From Clostridiales bacterium (lineage in GTDB: Bacteria > Bacillota > Clostridia > Oscillospirales > Ruminococcaceae), in contig JAAZLM010000154.1 of NCBI GenBank assembly GCA_012799315.1, forward strand, positions 1-18,305: 18,305 nucleotides of DNA, written 5' to 3'. The translations under genes were made by a program, and so were the position numbers. Below the pieces are notes generated by a model. It made no database searches and was not told the DNA's origin. It saw only the letters and a list, made by a program, of their open reading frames with translations. Positions 7,366 to 15,257 of the stretch are shown here, piece by piece (the first letter of the stretch is position 1; every line of letters starts with the position of its first letter).

Positions 7366-9180
7366 TTGCAGTTAATCAAGCGGATTAAAAAATATAGAGA
7401 AAAGAATATTGATAATTATTTAGGGCTTAGGATTTTTCTAATGGCATTCTTCCCGATCTTTATGACGATTATCACAGAATTAAATCAAATGAGGTCGATC
7501 CCGAAGTTATTAAAGTTTGTTATCAACAGGCCGACGATAATTTTATTCGATATTATTATAATTAGTGCCATATATGCGGTATTCTTATTCTTTACTAAGC
7601 GAACATATCTCAGTACACTTATTACTGGGGTGATGTTCTTTATATTCTCATGCGTGGAATACTTCAAATATGAGGCGGGCGGGACACATTTCACAATAGT
7701 GGATATGCTCCTAATCACAGATGCACACACTATAACGAAGTTTACAAGAGTATATTTTGCTCCGATCCTATGTGTTAGCGGTGCTGTTCTACTTCTATAT
7801 ATTGTAGCAACATTTTTCTTCAATCTTAATTTGAAGATGAAGTATCGTTTCAGCGCACTTGCCGGTTTAATGACAATTATGATAATGGCGCTATCTATAA
7901 TAAGCCCTGCAATATCGACAACTGTTTACGGTATATTCGATGTTGACACGCAGGACAATCTTAATATGTTTAAATCGGATGAGAAGTTTAATAACAATAA
8001 TCTAATAGCATATTTGACAGAATCGGTATCGGCATTAACACAGAATAAAGTGCGTGAGCCAATGGGATATTCCGAGGAGAAAGTTATTCAAATACTGGGC
8101 AAAAATTATGACGATATAACTGATGACGATTTCATTCGTCCGAATGTTGTGTTCATAATGTCGGAGGCATATACGGATTTAAGGCGGTTCGACGGTGTTG
8201 AAATTCCCGATTCAGCATATAAGGGACTTGATGAAGTCGCTGCAAAGGGGTATCGTGGTACTGGTATCGTGCCGACTATCGGCGGATATACGGTAAAGAC
8301 CGAGTTCGAGCTAATGTTCGGGCTACCGATCAAATCACTGAACAACTATGAATTACCGCAGAATTTGCTCAAAGAGGGCGATCAGGCAACATTCGCCGAC
8401 TATTACGATAGCCTAGGGTATAGCACTACTTACATCCACCCATTTAATAAAAGCTTCTACAATCGTGATAAAATTTACAGTGAATACGGATTCGACGAAT
8501 TGTTCTTTCTTGAGGACTTAATTCCGGATCTTGACGAGCAGGAAAAACATAGATTCCGCCAATTCATTGATGATAAAATAATATTTGACGAGGTTGAAAA
8601 ACAGCTCAAAGAACACGACCAACCATGTTATATTCATGCAACGACAATGCAAAATCATAAGCCGTATCAAACTGAGGAATTCCAGGGCGATGAGATAGAT
8701 TTATATCTTGAGGGGATAGAACATAGTAATGAATTATTTGCCGATTTTATAAAAAGGCTTGAGGATTTTGACGAGCCGACAATTGTTCTATTCATCGGCG
8801 ATCACTTCCCAATGTTCTATTACGAAAGTGGATTCTATGAAGATGCCAAGATCTCAAGTGACAATTGCTTCTCTTTATATGAGCAGGAATATGTAATATG
8901 GGATAATTTCGGTGTTGACTATTCCAAAACGCCGGATTATGCGGTATCGTCATTCTACTTGCCGCATATTGTTGCAGATTTAATAGATGCACCAAAAAAC
9001 AATTTCATGAACATTATTATGAATAAGATGGAAAAAACACCGGTATATACGATAACGGGATTCAACGATTCAGAAGTTGACGAGGTATTAGATACAATTG
9101 CCTATGATAGGACTAAGGGCGATAAATATTCATACTACAATAGAGAAAAGGATATAGAGAAATACGTTTCAGCAAAATAA
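7366..9180 (+). CDS. LtaS-like membrane sulfatase-fold phosphotransferase (lipoteichoic acid synthase family)
   Basis: Probable polyol-phosphate transferase acting on the outer face of the membrane. The start is TTG 7366 with AAAAGGGTG (7352-7360) upstream; 604 aa. About five membrane spans lie in residues 20-182, and an extracellular alkaline-phosphatase/sulfatase-fold domain begins near residue 255. Visible active-site features are the metal ligand E267 in VVFIMSEAY, the predicted nucleophile T309 in IGGYTVKTEFELMFGLP (aligning with the GKTSDxEF threonine of LtaS), H431 in TTMQNHKPY, and D479-H480 in FIGDHFPMF. This architecture matches LtaS and related phosphoglycerol transferases; exact polymer and substrate are not readable. 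The YfhO-family gene follows 23 bases later (reckoned to its ATG 9204), suggesting a joint role in an envelope polymer. The C-terminal tail past residue 560 is highly charged. Confidence 0.9.
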   Translation: MQLIKRIKKYREKNIDNYLGLRIFLMAFFPIFMTIITELNQMRSIPKLLKFVINRPTIILFDIIIISAIYAVFLFFTKRTYLSTLITGVMFFIFSCVEYFKYEAGGTHFTIVDMLLITDAHTITKFTRVYFAPILCVSGAVLLLYIVATFFFNLNLKMKYRFSALAGLMTIMIMALSIISPAISTTVYGIFDVDTQDNLNMFKSDEKFNNNNLIAYLTESVSALTQNKVREPMGYSEEKVIQILGKNYDDITDDDFIRPNVVFIMSEAYTDLRRFDGVEIPDSAYKGLDEVAAKGYRGTGIVPTIGGYTVKTEFELMFGLPIKSLNNYELPQNLLKEGDQATFADYYDSLGYSTTYIHPFNKSFYNRDKIYSEYGFDELFFLEDLIPDLDEQEKHRFRQFIDDKIIFDEVEKQLKEHDQPCYIHATTMQNHKPYQTEEFQGDEIDLYLEGIEHSNELFADFIKRLEDFDEPTIVLFIGDHFPMFYYESGFYEDAKISSDNCFSLYEQEYVIWDNFGVDYSKTPDYAVSSFYLPHIVADLIDAPKNNFMNIIMNKMEKTPVYTITGFNDSEVDEVLDTIAYDRTKGDKYSYYNREKDIEKYVSAK

Positions 9181-9203
9181 TACTACTTTAGATGGAGAAC
9201 AAA

Positions 9204-11537
9204 ATGACAACAACTTTTCATAAATCAAGATTAAGTTATAAGAAGGTATTCTTAATCGGACTAATATTATCTTCTATCATGCTTTTGCCATATGTTATAT
9301 ATGGCAAAGGCATTCTTTTGCTATCGAATGACTTCAATACACAGCAGATGCCGTTCTATGTAATGGCGAATAAAAGCATTAGGAATGGTGAATTCTTCTT
9401 TAGCTGGCTAACGGATCTAGGGACATCATTCATCGGATCGTATATGTTCTATATGTTAGGATCACCATTCTTTGCAATATCGCTGCTTTTCCCACCGGCA
9501 GTTGTGCCGTATTTGATGGCGCCACTGCTTGCACTCAAATTTGCTACGGCGACGGTGACGTCATACGCATTCCTAGCTAGGTATGTGAAGAATAAGGAAT
9601 ACGCATTAATCGGTGCGTTGCTATATGCCTTTTCCGGATTCCAGATATTCAATATGTTCTATAACCATTTTCATGATGCGGTTGCGTTCTTCCCGTTACT
9701 TTTACTAGCACTGGATCAGCGCATGGAAGATAAAAGAAGGGGCGCACTAGTGCTTGCAATTGCGCTAAACCTTATCACCAACTATATTTTCTTTGTCGGG
9801 GAGGCAATCTTCCTAGCAATATATTTTGTAGTGAAGTTAATTAGCAAGGACTATAAACTAACATTGAGGAAGTTTATTTCGCTTGCGATTGAAGTTATTC
9901 TCGGCATCGGGATAAGTGCTTTTGTCGTTGTGGCGGTTTTATTCGTGTCGGGGAATCCACGCAATAGCTCAAAACTATCTGGATGGGATGCATTCACATA
10001 TAATCCGCCGCTCAAATACATTGAGATTATCCGAGCATTTTTATTCCCGGCGGAAATTCCCCATGTTGCGCCATTCTATGAGAAAACCGCCGTCACAAGA
10101 TGGCAATCCACCCAGGCATATTTACCGATGTTCTCGGTAGCGGGGGCGATGGCATTCCTGAAAACACGCAAGAAAAATTTCATCTCAAGGATGTTGGTTA
10201 TATGCGGTGTAATAGCATTCGTGCCACTGCTCAATAGCGTATTTTATTTCTTCAATTCATTCTATTATTCACGCTGGTACTATATGATGATTTTGATAAT
10301 CGTGCTTGCAACTATTATATGCCTTGATAATGAGGAGGAATTCCGCATTCCACTAAAGAAGTCCGTGGTATTCATCATTTGTGCAGCGGTGATATTCGCC
10401 CTAGTTTCAGCTTTCTTCCCCAATTTTGATGAAGATGGTGTGTTCAGATACGGTCTATATACTATCGGCGACTCCTTATTTTTAGTAGCATTTGCAGTGA
10501 TTGCGATAGTCAGTTCAGTATATTTACTGAATCTGCTGAAGCTCGGTGATACCGATAAATTTAGGAAGAAATTACTCACTAGCATAGTAGTTTCAATTTT
10601 AGTTTGTGGTAATATAACACTTATTTCAACGCATTATGTCGCCGATGAGAGGCCAACATATAAAGAGAATTTAATCGATGCTGGCAATGTGTTCGATGAT
10701 TATAAAACTGATGAGCATTTTAGGATTGACACTTCATCTTTATATTACAATGTGCATATGTGGTGGGGACTACCCTCGATGGCGACGTTCAACAGTAATA
10801 TTAACGGGAATGAGATGCACTTCTACGATGTTATAGGAGCACCACGATTTGTCGCTACAATGCCGTCGGACTCGCTATACGGGTTGAGGGCGCTATTCTC
10901 CGTCAAATATATCTTCTACCACGGGGATAGGCTCACTTCAATGTGGGGAACGGAATATAAAGAAACACGCATGGGCTATGATATATACGAAAATAATAAT
11001 TACATTCCGATGGGCTTTGCATACGATTATCACATCAGGGAGCAAACGCTGAATCTCGTGCCCGAATGGAAAAAACACATCTCATTAGTTCAGGCAATTC
11101 TGCTTGACGATGAGCAAATTAAAAAGTACAGCGACATTCTGCCCGATATTACTTCCCTCGATGAATCACCACTCCTAATAGACTTTGATACATTTAAAGA
11201 TGAAGTTGTTAAACGCAGGGCACAGGCGGCGCATTTCTTTGAGAGAAAATCGGACGGATTCCGTGCTAAGATCAACCTTGATTCGCCCAATTTAGTATTT
11301 TTCAGTGTGCCGTATGATGAGGGATTCACGGCAACGGTCAACGGTAAAAAGGCAGAAATCGAGCTTGTCAATGCCGGATTCATGGCAGTGTATTGTGATG
11401 CTGGCCAAGATATTGAGATAGAATTCTCCTATATACCCAAAGGACTTAAGCCCGGCATGACAATATCAATAATTTCCCTCATTGCAACTATTGCATATAT
11501 ATTTGCACCTAGATTCATGCGGAGGGAGGAATTCTAG
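9204..11537 (+). CDS. YfhO-family multi-spanning membrane protein (putative GT-C glycosyltransferase)
   Basis: I choose ATG 9204 (777 aa, MTTTFHKSRL) because GGAG at 9194-9197 sits 6 bases upstream. ATG 9192 is in frame but has no ribosome site and would overlap this one. The first span (residues 15-35) is followed by an external loop SNDFNTQQMPFYVMANK and FFFSWLTDLGTSFIG, with acidic residues D43 and D71, as expected for a GT-C type active-site loop. About a dozen spans occupy the first ~480 residues. A large external domain follows, and a final span lies near the C-terminus before a basic tail (RFMRREEF). In B. subtilis, YfhO works with CsbB to add GlcNAc to lipoteichoic acid; that is family knowledge. 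Position directly after an LtaS-like gene supports a sugar-decoration role here, but no CsbB/GtcA-like partner is in the window. Confidence 0.88.
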   Translation: MTTTFHKSRLSYKKVFLIGLILSSIMLLPYVIYGKGILLLSNDFNTQQMPFYVMANKSIRNGEFFFSWLTDLGTSFIGSYMFYMLGSPFFAISLLFPPAVVPYLMAPLLALKFATATVTSYAFLARYVKNKEYALIGALLYAFSGFQIFNMFYNHFHDAVAFFPLLLLALDQRMEDKRRGALVLAIALNLITNYIFFVGEAIFLAIYFVVKLISKDYKLTLRKFISLAIEVILGIGISAFVVVAVLFVSGNPRNSSKLSGWDAFTYNPPLKYIEIIRAFLFPAEIPHVAPFYEKTAVTRWQSTQAYLPMFSVAGAMAFLKTRKKNFISRMLVICGVIAFVPLLNSVFYFFNSFYYSRWYYMMILIIVLATIICLDNEEEFRIPLKKSVVFIICAAVIFALVSAFFPNFDEDGVFRYGLYTIGDSLFLVAFAVIAIVSSVYLLNLLKLGDTDKFRKKLLTSIVVSILVCGNITLISTHYVADERPTYKENLIDAGNVFDDYKTDEHFRIDTSSLYYNVHMWWGLPSMATFNSNINGNEMHFYDVIGAPRFVATMPSDSLYGLRALFSVKYIFYHGDRLTSMWGTEYKETRMGYDIYENNNYIPMGFAYDYHIREQTLNLVPEWKKHISLVQAILLDDEQIKKYSDILPDITSLDESPLLIDFDTFKDEVVKRRAQAAHFFERKSDGFRAKINLDSPNLVFFSVPYDEGFTATVNGKKAEIELVNAGFMAVYCDAGQDIEIEFSYIPKGLKPGMTISIISLIATIAYIFAPRFMRREEF

Positions 11538-11579
11538 GGAGAATTTTCGATAGAATTAGTCGTTGCCGTTTAATTCCCC

Positions 11580-11608
11580 TTGACGAATTATATCGCAAGT
11601 GTTAGAAT
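11580..11608 (+). promoter_or_regulatory. Sigma-A promoter of the surface protein gene
   Basis: TTGACG (11580-11585), a 17-base spacer, TAGAAT (11603-11608). Initiation near 11615 leaves a leader of about 25 bases before ATG 11640. No convincing terminator separates it from the YfhO-family gene that ends at 11537. Confidence 0.75.
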
Positions 11609-11639
11609 TAAGTATATTGCATGATGGGGGGATTTTAAT

Positions 11640-12683
11640 ATGAGAAAAATAGCAGCACTCCTTTGTGCGGTGCTGATGATATATGTATTTGGCGGATTGC
11701 TTGATAATGTTGCCTTTGCAGAGGAACCAAGCGATACTAGCGAAGATGAAACGACTACTACAACTACAACCGAAGAATCAACCGAAGAATCAACCGAAGA
11801 ACCAACCGAAGAACCAACCGAAGAACCAACCGAAGAATCAACTACTACCACAACTGAAGAATCAAACGATGAAGAACCAACAACTGAAGAAACTACCACC
11901 ACTAAAAAGACAAAGAAAAAGACAAAGAAAAAGACTAGTAAGGTAACTACCACGACAACAACGGTTGAAACGACTACTACCACGACCACTGCCGAAACTG
12001 AGCAAACAACCGAAGTTGAGGAAGATAAGAGCGTAATAATAACCAAAGATGTTCTTATAGCAGCTTCCGAATCGGGTGACGATGTAAAGGTAAGTGGCTT
12101 TACAGAGGATGGATTCGAATACCAGTGGCTGATAAAGGGTACGGACATCGTGGGAGAAGTGACCGACATTGATGTTACGGTATATAACACATCGGACTAC
12201 AAGGATAGAATGAGGGCATTCGTGCCACGCCATATTGGACTAGCTGCGATTTCCTTTGCTGAGAATGGCGAATTACCGGCGAAAGCACAGCTGACAATCG
12301 ACACGGGGGGAGTGCTTGCAACTGGCAATGCATATCTATATACATATAATCGTGCAACGGGAAGAGCAGAATTAGTTGAAGAGGTGAAATTCGCCGATGA
12401 TAGGGTAGAGATAATTCTGCAAGAACGAATGGATTACTTCCTTACTGATCAATTGCTTGATGAAGGCTCAAAGGAAATGAGCGGAGCAGTCAAATTAACT
12501 GTAATGACGGTGATAGGTCTGCTAGTTGCTGGAATATTCGGACTCGTCGTATCGAAGGTGAGAGATATTCAAGTTTATCGCAGGGAGCTAATCGGCGATA
12601 CGGGGGCTGATGGAGCCTATACTGTCGACGATGATGTCGATGCCGATTTAGAAAATGATGACCACCACGATGCCGATCAGTAG
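11640..12683 (+). CDS. Surface protein with Thr/Glu/Pro/Lys-rich stalk and C-terminal membrane anchor
   Basis: A 347-residue protein of unknown function. ATG 11640 follows a GGGGGG-type ribosome site. A signal peptide covers residues 1-28 (cleavage likely after AFA). Residues 29-130 are low complexity: an acidic stretch of TEES/TEEP repeats, then a basic KKTK stretch (88-101), then Thr runs. Residues 131-275 form a folded-looking domain ending YLYTYNRATGRAELVEE ... DYFLTD. I associate this phrase pattern (LP.KA...LYLY.YN..TG..ELV...DY.LTD) with extracellular domains of uncharacterised clostridial surface proteins. One membrane span lies at about 284-304. It is followed by a 43-residue, Asp-rich, probably cytoplasmic tail ending in DHHDADQ. 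There is no LPXTG motif, so anchoring is by the membrane span. The stalk could span the cell wall; the ligand or role is not evident. It is monocistronic. Confidence 0.85.
   Translation: MRKIAALLCAVLMIYVFGGLLDNVAFAEEPSDTSEDETTTTTTTEESTEESTEEPTEEPTEEPTEESTTTTTEESNDEEPTTEETTTTKKTKKKTKKKTSKVTTTTTTVETTTTTTTAETEQTTEVEEDKSVIITKDVLIAASESGDDVKVSGFTEDGFEYQWLIKGTDIVGEVTDIDVTVYNTSDYKDRMRAFVPRHIGLAAISFAENGELPAKAQLTIDTGGVLATGNAYLYTYNRATGRAELVEEVKFADDRVEIILQERMDYFLTDQLLDEGSKEMSGAVKLTVMTVIGLLVAGIFGLVVSKVRDIQVYRRELIGDTGADGAYTVDDDVDADLENDDHHDADQ
11770..11841 (+). repeat. Six tandem 12-bp repeats in the surface protein stalk
   Basis: Six head-to-tail units of CCGAAGAAYCAA, in phase with the reading frame. The only variation is T or C at one base, encoding TEES, TEES, TEEP, TEEP, TEEP, TEES. 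The near identity at DNA level suggests recent expansion by slippage or recombination. Confidence 0.9.
11904..11935 (+). repeat. Tandem 12-bp AAAAAGACAAAG repeats encoding KKTK units
   Basis: Two full copies plus eight bases of a third, in frame and exact. They encode the basic KKTKKKTKKKT part of the stalk, next to the acidic repeats. Confidence 0.85.
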
Positions 12684-12690
12684 ATAATAT

Positions 12691-12726
12691 AAACATCTAT
12701 GAAGTTAACTTCATAGATGTTTTTTC
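12691..12726 (+). terminator. Rho-independent terminator of the surface protein gene
   Basis: A perfect 32-base palindrome (12691-12722) centred on GTTAAC, with a run of T residues after it (TTTTTT then CTTT). It begins 7 bases after the surface protein stop codon. Confidence 0.9.
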
Positions 12727-12772
12727 TTTAACAGATAGCAAATTCGATAGAAAAAGTATGAAAAAAGTAAGA

Positions 12773-12793
12773 TCACCCTTGACTTTTGGGTGA
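12773..12793 (+). promoter_or_regulatory. Inverted repeat over the -35 region of the GH26 gene, putative operator
   Basis: TCACCC (12773-12778) and GGGTGA (12788-12793) form 6-bp arms separated by 9 bases. The repeat covers the -35 hexamer TTGACT. This placement would let a bound repressor block RNA polymerase. The short arms leave chance as an alternative. Confidence 0.45.
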
Positions 12794-12807
12794 AAGTCGG
12801 ATATGCT
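12779..12807 (+). promoter_or_regulatory. Sigma-A promoter of the GH26 gene
   Basis: TTGACT (12779-12784), a 17-base spacer, TATGCT (12802-12807). It is among the closest matches to the consensus in the window. Initiation near 12814 gives a leader of about 84 bases before the TTG start at 12898. Confidence 0.78.
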
Positions 12808-12897
12808 ATGTGAAACAGATGAAATTTAATCTACTATTACTTAAAATGGGATGATAAATTACTTAAAAGATGATATTGTTTGAGAGGGGTAATCAAT

Positions 12898-14031
12898 TTG
12901 AATTTAAGAAATTACAAAACAGATGTCGACGCATTGCTAGAAAAACTTGACAAGAAAAAGGTGGATCCGGATCGCCTTGTGTCGGATAACGCAAGCAAGG
13001 AATCCATACAACTATTTGAATATATCAAGGACAATTATACTAAACGTATAATCAGCGGACAGCAATATCTATTCGATCACGAATACGAAGATGTCGTATA
13101 CTATCGGTATAGTGGCAGATTGCCAGCGATGAAGGGTTATGACTTCATGGACGATACTGGGCGGAATAAATCACGTGAGCAGACAAGTAGGGCGATTCGC
13201 TGGGCTAAGGAAAGTGGCGGGATCGTTACGATGTGTTGGCATTGGTATGTGCCTAAGCGGATGAACGATGAAAGTGCCGGCAGTGCATTTTACAGGGAAG
13301 ATAATCACTTTGATTTAATTAAGGCAGTGACGGAGGGGACACCGGAATACGAGCTAATTATCGATGATATTGACTGCATTGCAGAGTCACTGCGCCGTTT
13401 AGAGAGGGAGGGCATCGCCGTTCTATGGCGCCCACTACATGAGGCGAATGGCGCATGGTTCTGGTGGGGGAATGTTGGTAAGGAGAGCATCGCCGCATAT
13501 AAAAAGCTATGGTATATCATATTTGACAGGCTTGAGAATTTGCATAAACTAACGAATCTAATTTGGGTATGGAATGGACAAAGCAAGGATATGGCAGTTC
13601 ATCCGAATACATATGACATCGTTGGTGAGGACATCTATCCGGAAACAAAGGGACGTGACCACTCTTCACAAAAGGCGAAATTCGATGAAGTGACTAGTTA
13701 TACACATGGCAAGGTGGCGACCTTGTCAGAGTGCGGTTACATTCCCGATCCGAATAATCTTAAAAAGGACAAAGTATATTGGTCTTGGTGGCTACCGTGG
13801 TGGGGGCAATTCGTTCATGCGGTAGACGAAAACAACCGCCCGATCCTAGACGATATGGGAATGCCAATTTATAATGAAAATTACCTTGACGATGAATATA
13901 TAGATAGGGTATTCAATGATGATTATGTTATCACTCTTGATGATCTGCCCTGGTACGATAAGAATAAGCATAAGCTACCGCCACAGGTTCAGCGGTTCAT
14001 TGATGAGGGGAAATTGCCCCAGCGTAATTGA
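12898..14031 (+). CDS. Glycoside hydrolase family 26, beta-mannanase-like
   Basis: Predicted to hydrolyse beta-1,4-mannan or mannooligosaccharides, by family. I choose TTG 12898 (377 aa, MNLRNYKTD) because GAGAGGGG (12882-12889) ends 8 bases upstream; an in-frame TTG at 12880 lies before that site. The GH26 landmarks appear in order: IISGQQYLFD (51-60), GGIVTMCWHWYVPK (107-120), the acid/base E182 in VLWRPLHEANGAWFWWG, LIWVWNGQ (221-228), the nucleophile E278 in ATLSECGYIP, and the aromatic YWSWWLPWWGQF. There is no signal peptide or membrane span, so it is likely cytoplasmic, acting on imported oligosaccharides. No sugar transporter or mannan-utilisation genes adjoin it. It has its own promoter with a putative operator and its own terminator. 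Confidence 0.92.
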   Translation: MNLRNYKTDVDALLEKLDKKKVDPDRLVSDNASKESIQLFEYIKDNYTKRIISGQQYLFDHEYEDVVYYRYSGRLPAMKGYDFMDDTGRNKSREQTSRAIRWAKESGGIVTMCWHWYVPKRMNDESAGSAFYREDNHFDLIKAVTEGTPEYELIIDDIDCIAESLRRLEREGIAVLWRPLHEANGAWFWWGNVGKESIAAYKKLWYIIFDRLENLHKLTNLIWVWNGQSKDMAVHPNTYDIVGEDIYPETKGRDHSSQKAKFDEVTSYTHGKVATLSECGYIPDPNNLKKDKVYWSWWLPWWGQFVHAVDENNRPILDDMGMPIYNENYLDDEYIDRVFNDDYVITLDDLPWYDKNKHKLPPQVQRFIDEGKLPQRN

Positions 14032-14043
14032 ATAAAAAATGGT
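14025..14043 (+). repeat. 19-bp direct repeat, copy 1 (GH26 stop codon and terminator arm)
   Basis: TAATTGAATAAAAAATGGT occurs here and again, identical, at 17615-17633. This copy spans the GH26 stop codon and the left arm of its terminator. Confidence 0.6.
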
Positions 14044-14066
14044 GCTGAATTCAGCACCATTTTTTC
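14034..14066. terminator. Bidirectional terminator between GH26 and the methyltransferase gene
   Basis: A perfect 32-base palindrome (14034-14065) with a GC-rich core GGTGCTGAA/TTCAGCACC flanked by A6 and T6 runs. It terminates the GH26 gene on the plus strand. On the minus strand it abuts the stop codon of the methyltransferase gene. Confidence 0.9.
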
Positions 14067-15184
14067 TATTTAAAATACATATATAATTGGCATTTTATCA
14101 TACCGTTATAGAGTTTTCTGCGCCTGTCCGCCTTCTTACCAAAGATATTTTCGAATCCCTCATGCGGCGAAATCACATACGCACTGCGTTCAGGTGTTTT
14201 GTCAAACACCTTGCCCATTGTTGAATAAATGCCTTCGGCCTCTTTGATCTCAAGCATCCTCTCACCATATGGTGGGTTACATATTACAATCATTTGATCT
14301 TCATTATAGGTGAAGTCTTTGATGTCACGATTTTCCACACGGATTCTACTTGCGACTCCTGCCTTTTTAGCATTTGCCATAGATAATTCAAGAGTATCGC
14401 CATCAATATCGTAGCCATAGCATTTGAATTTGGCATCACGGCGAATAAGTGACAATGCCCGTTGACGTTCATCCTGCCACAATTGTTCGGGTATGAACTG
14501 CCAGTCCTGCGCTATGAATCGCCTCTTTAGTCCCGGGGCGATGTTCAGCGCCCGATATGCCGCCTCAATCATGAATGTACCCGATCCGCAGAATGGATCG
14601 CACACAGTGCTATTTGGGCGCACTCTAGCCAGATCGACGATGCCGGCGGCAAGAGTCTCCTTTATCGGTGCAATATTCGATTTGCGGCGGTATCCCCTTT
14701 TATGGAGCCCCACACCGGAAGAATCGATCATGATTGCAACATTGTCCTTGTGTATTGAGAATTGTATTTGAAATAGTGCACCAGTTTCTTCGAACCATTC
14801 GATATGGTATTTTTCCTTTAAGCGATTTACAGCTGCTTTCTTAATTATAGATTGGCAATCCGGTATTGAATATAGCTTGGAGTTGATCGAATGCCCCTTT
14901 ACGGGGAATGCATCTTTCTTCCCGATGAATTTCTCAAATGGGAGTGCCTTAACTCCTTCAAACAATTCATCAAATGTTGTCGCTTTAAATTCGCCCAGCA
15001 CGATGAGGACTCTTTCGGCGGTGCGCAGTGATAGATTCGCACGTATTAATGTTGTATAATCGCCAGTGAAGCTAACCCTACCGTCGGTAGTGACGATGTT
15101 TTCCGCACCGAGCCGCTTAACTTCATTCGATAATATCCCCTCTAAACCAAAATGGCAGGGGCACGTAAACTTTAAATTTTCCAT
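14066..15184 (-). CDS. THUMP-domain class I SAM-dependent RNA methyltransferase (RlmL/YpsC family)
   Basis: Probable N2-guanine methyltransferase of 23S rRNA, cytoplasmic. The start is ATG at 15184 on the minus strand (372 aa, MENLKFTCPCHFGLEG), with GGAAGGA upstream; this N-terminus fits the family, while an in-frame ATG 39 bases upstream does not. Residues 1-70 hold the N-terminal ferredoxin-like part. The THUMP domain covers roughly 50-155. The linker RGYRRKSNIAPIKETLAAG (163-181) is characteristic. The Rossmann-like domain carries motif I DPFCGSGTF (196-204) and the catalytic NPPYGER (303-309). It lacks the second methyltransferase domain (RlmK) fused in the E. coli protein, as is usual in Firmicutes. 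It lies 73 bases downstream of the PBP gene on the same strand, with a hairpin between them. Confidence 0.93.
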   Translation of the reverse strand: MENLKFTCPCHFGLEGILSNEVKRLGAENIVTTDGRVSFTGDYTTLIRANLSLRTAERVLIVLGEFKATTFDELFEGVKALPFEKFIGKKDAFPVKGHSINSKLYSIPDCQSIIKKAAVNRLKEKYHIEWFEETGALFQIQFSIHKDNVAIMIDSSGVGLHKRGYRRKSNIAPIKETLAAGIVDLARVRPNSTVCDPFCGSGTFMIEAAYRALNIAPGLKRRFIAQDWQFIPEQLWQDERQRALSLIRRDAKFKCYGYDIDGDTLELSMANAKKAGVASRIRVENRDIKDFTYNEDQMIVICNPPYGERMLEIKEAEGIYSTMGKVFDKTPERSAYVISPHEGFENIFGKKADRRRKLYNGMIKCQLYMYFK

Positions 15185-15216
15185 TTTAACAATCCTTCCA
15201 GACAGTCGATATATTA

Positions 15217-15250
15217 AGGGCATTTGCAGATTTTGCGTTGCAAATGCCCT
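15217..15250 (-). other. 12-bp hairpin between the PBP and methyltransferase genes
   Basis: Arms at 15217-15228 and 15239-15250 (AGGGCATTTGCA and its complement) are perfect, with a 10-base loop. On the minus strand it follows the PBP stop codon by 7 bases and is followed by TTAATATAT, not a real T run. It may be a weak terminator or an mRNA-stabilising or processing stem that uncouples the two genes. Confidence 0.5.
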
Positions 15251-15257
15251 ACAATGT

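Noticed and set aside
11537..11580. Terminator after the YfhO-family gene
   Set aside because: GGGAGAATT and AATTCCCC can pair only with bulges and a loop over 20 bases, and no T run follows.
11770..11841. CRISPR-like array
   Set aside because: The 12-bp units are directly adjacent with no spacers, and they are in frame within a coding region.
11683..11946. Gln/Pro/Asn-rich reading frame inside the surface protein gene
   Set aside because: It is a shifted-frame reading of the 12-bp repeats; the signal peptide and membrane anchor belong to the other frame.
11588..12190. Ser/Val-rich reading frame opposite the surface protein stalk
   Set aside because: It is the mirror image of the Thr/Glu repeat codons, with no ribosome site or promoter of its own.
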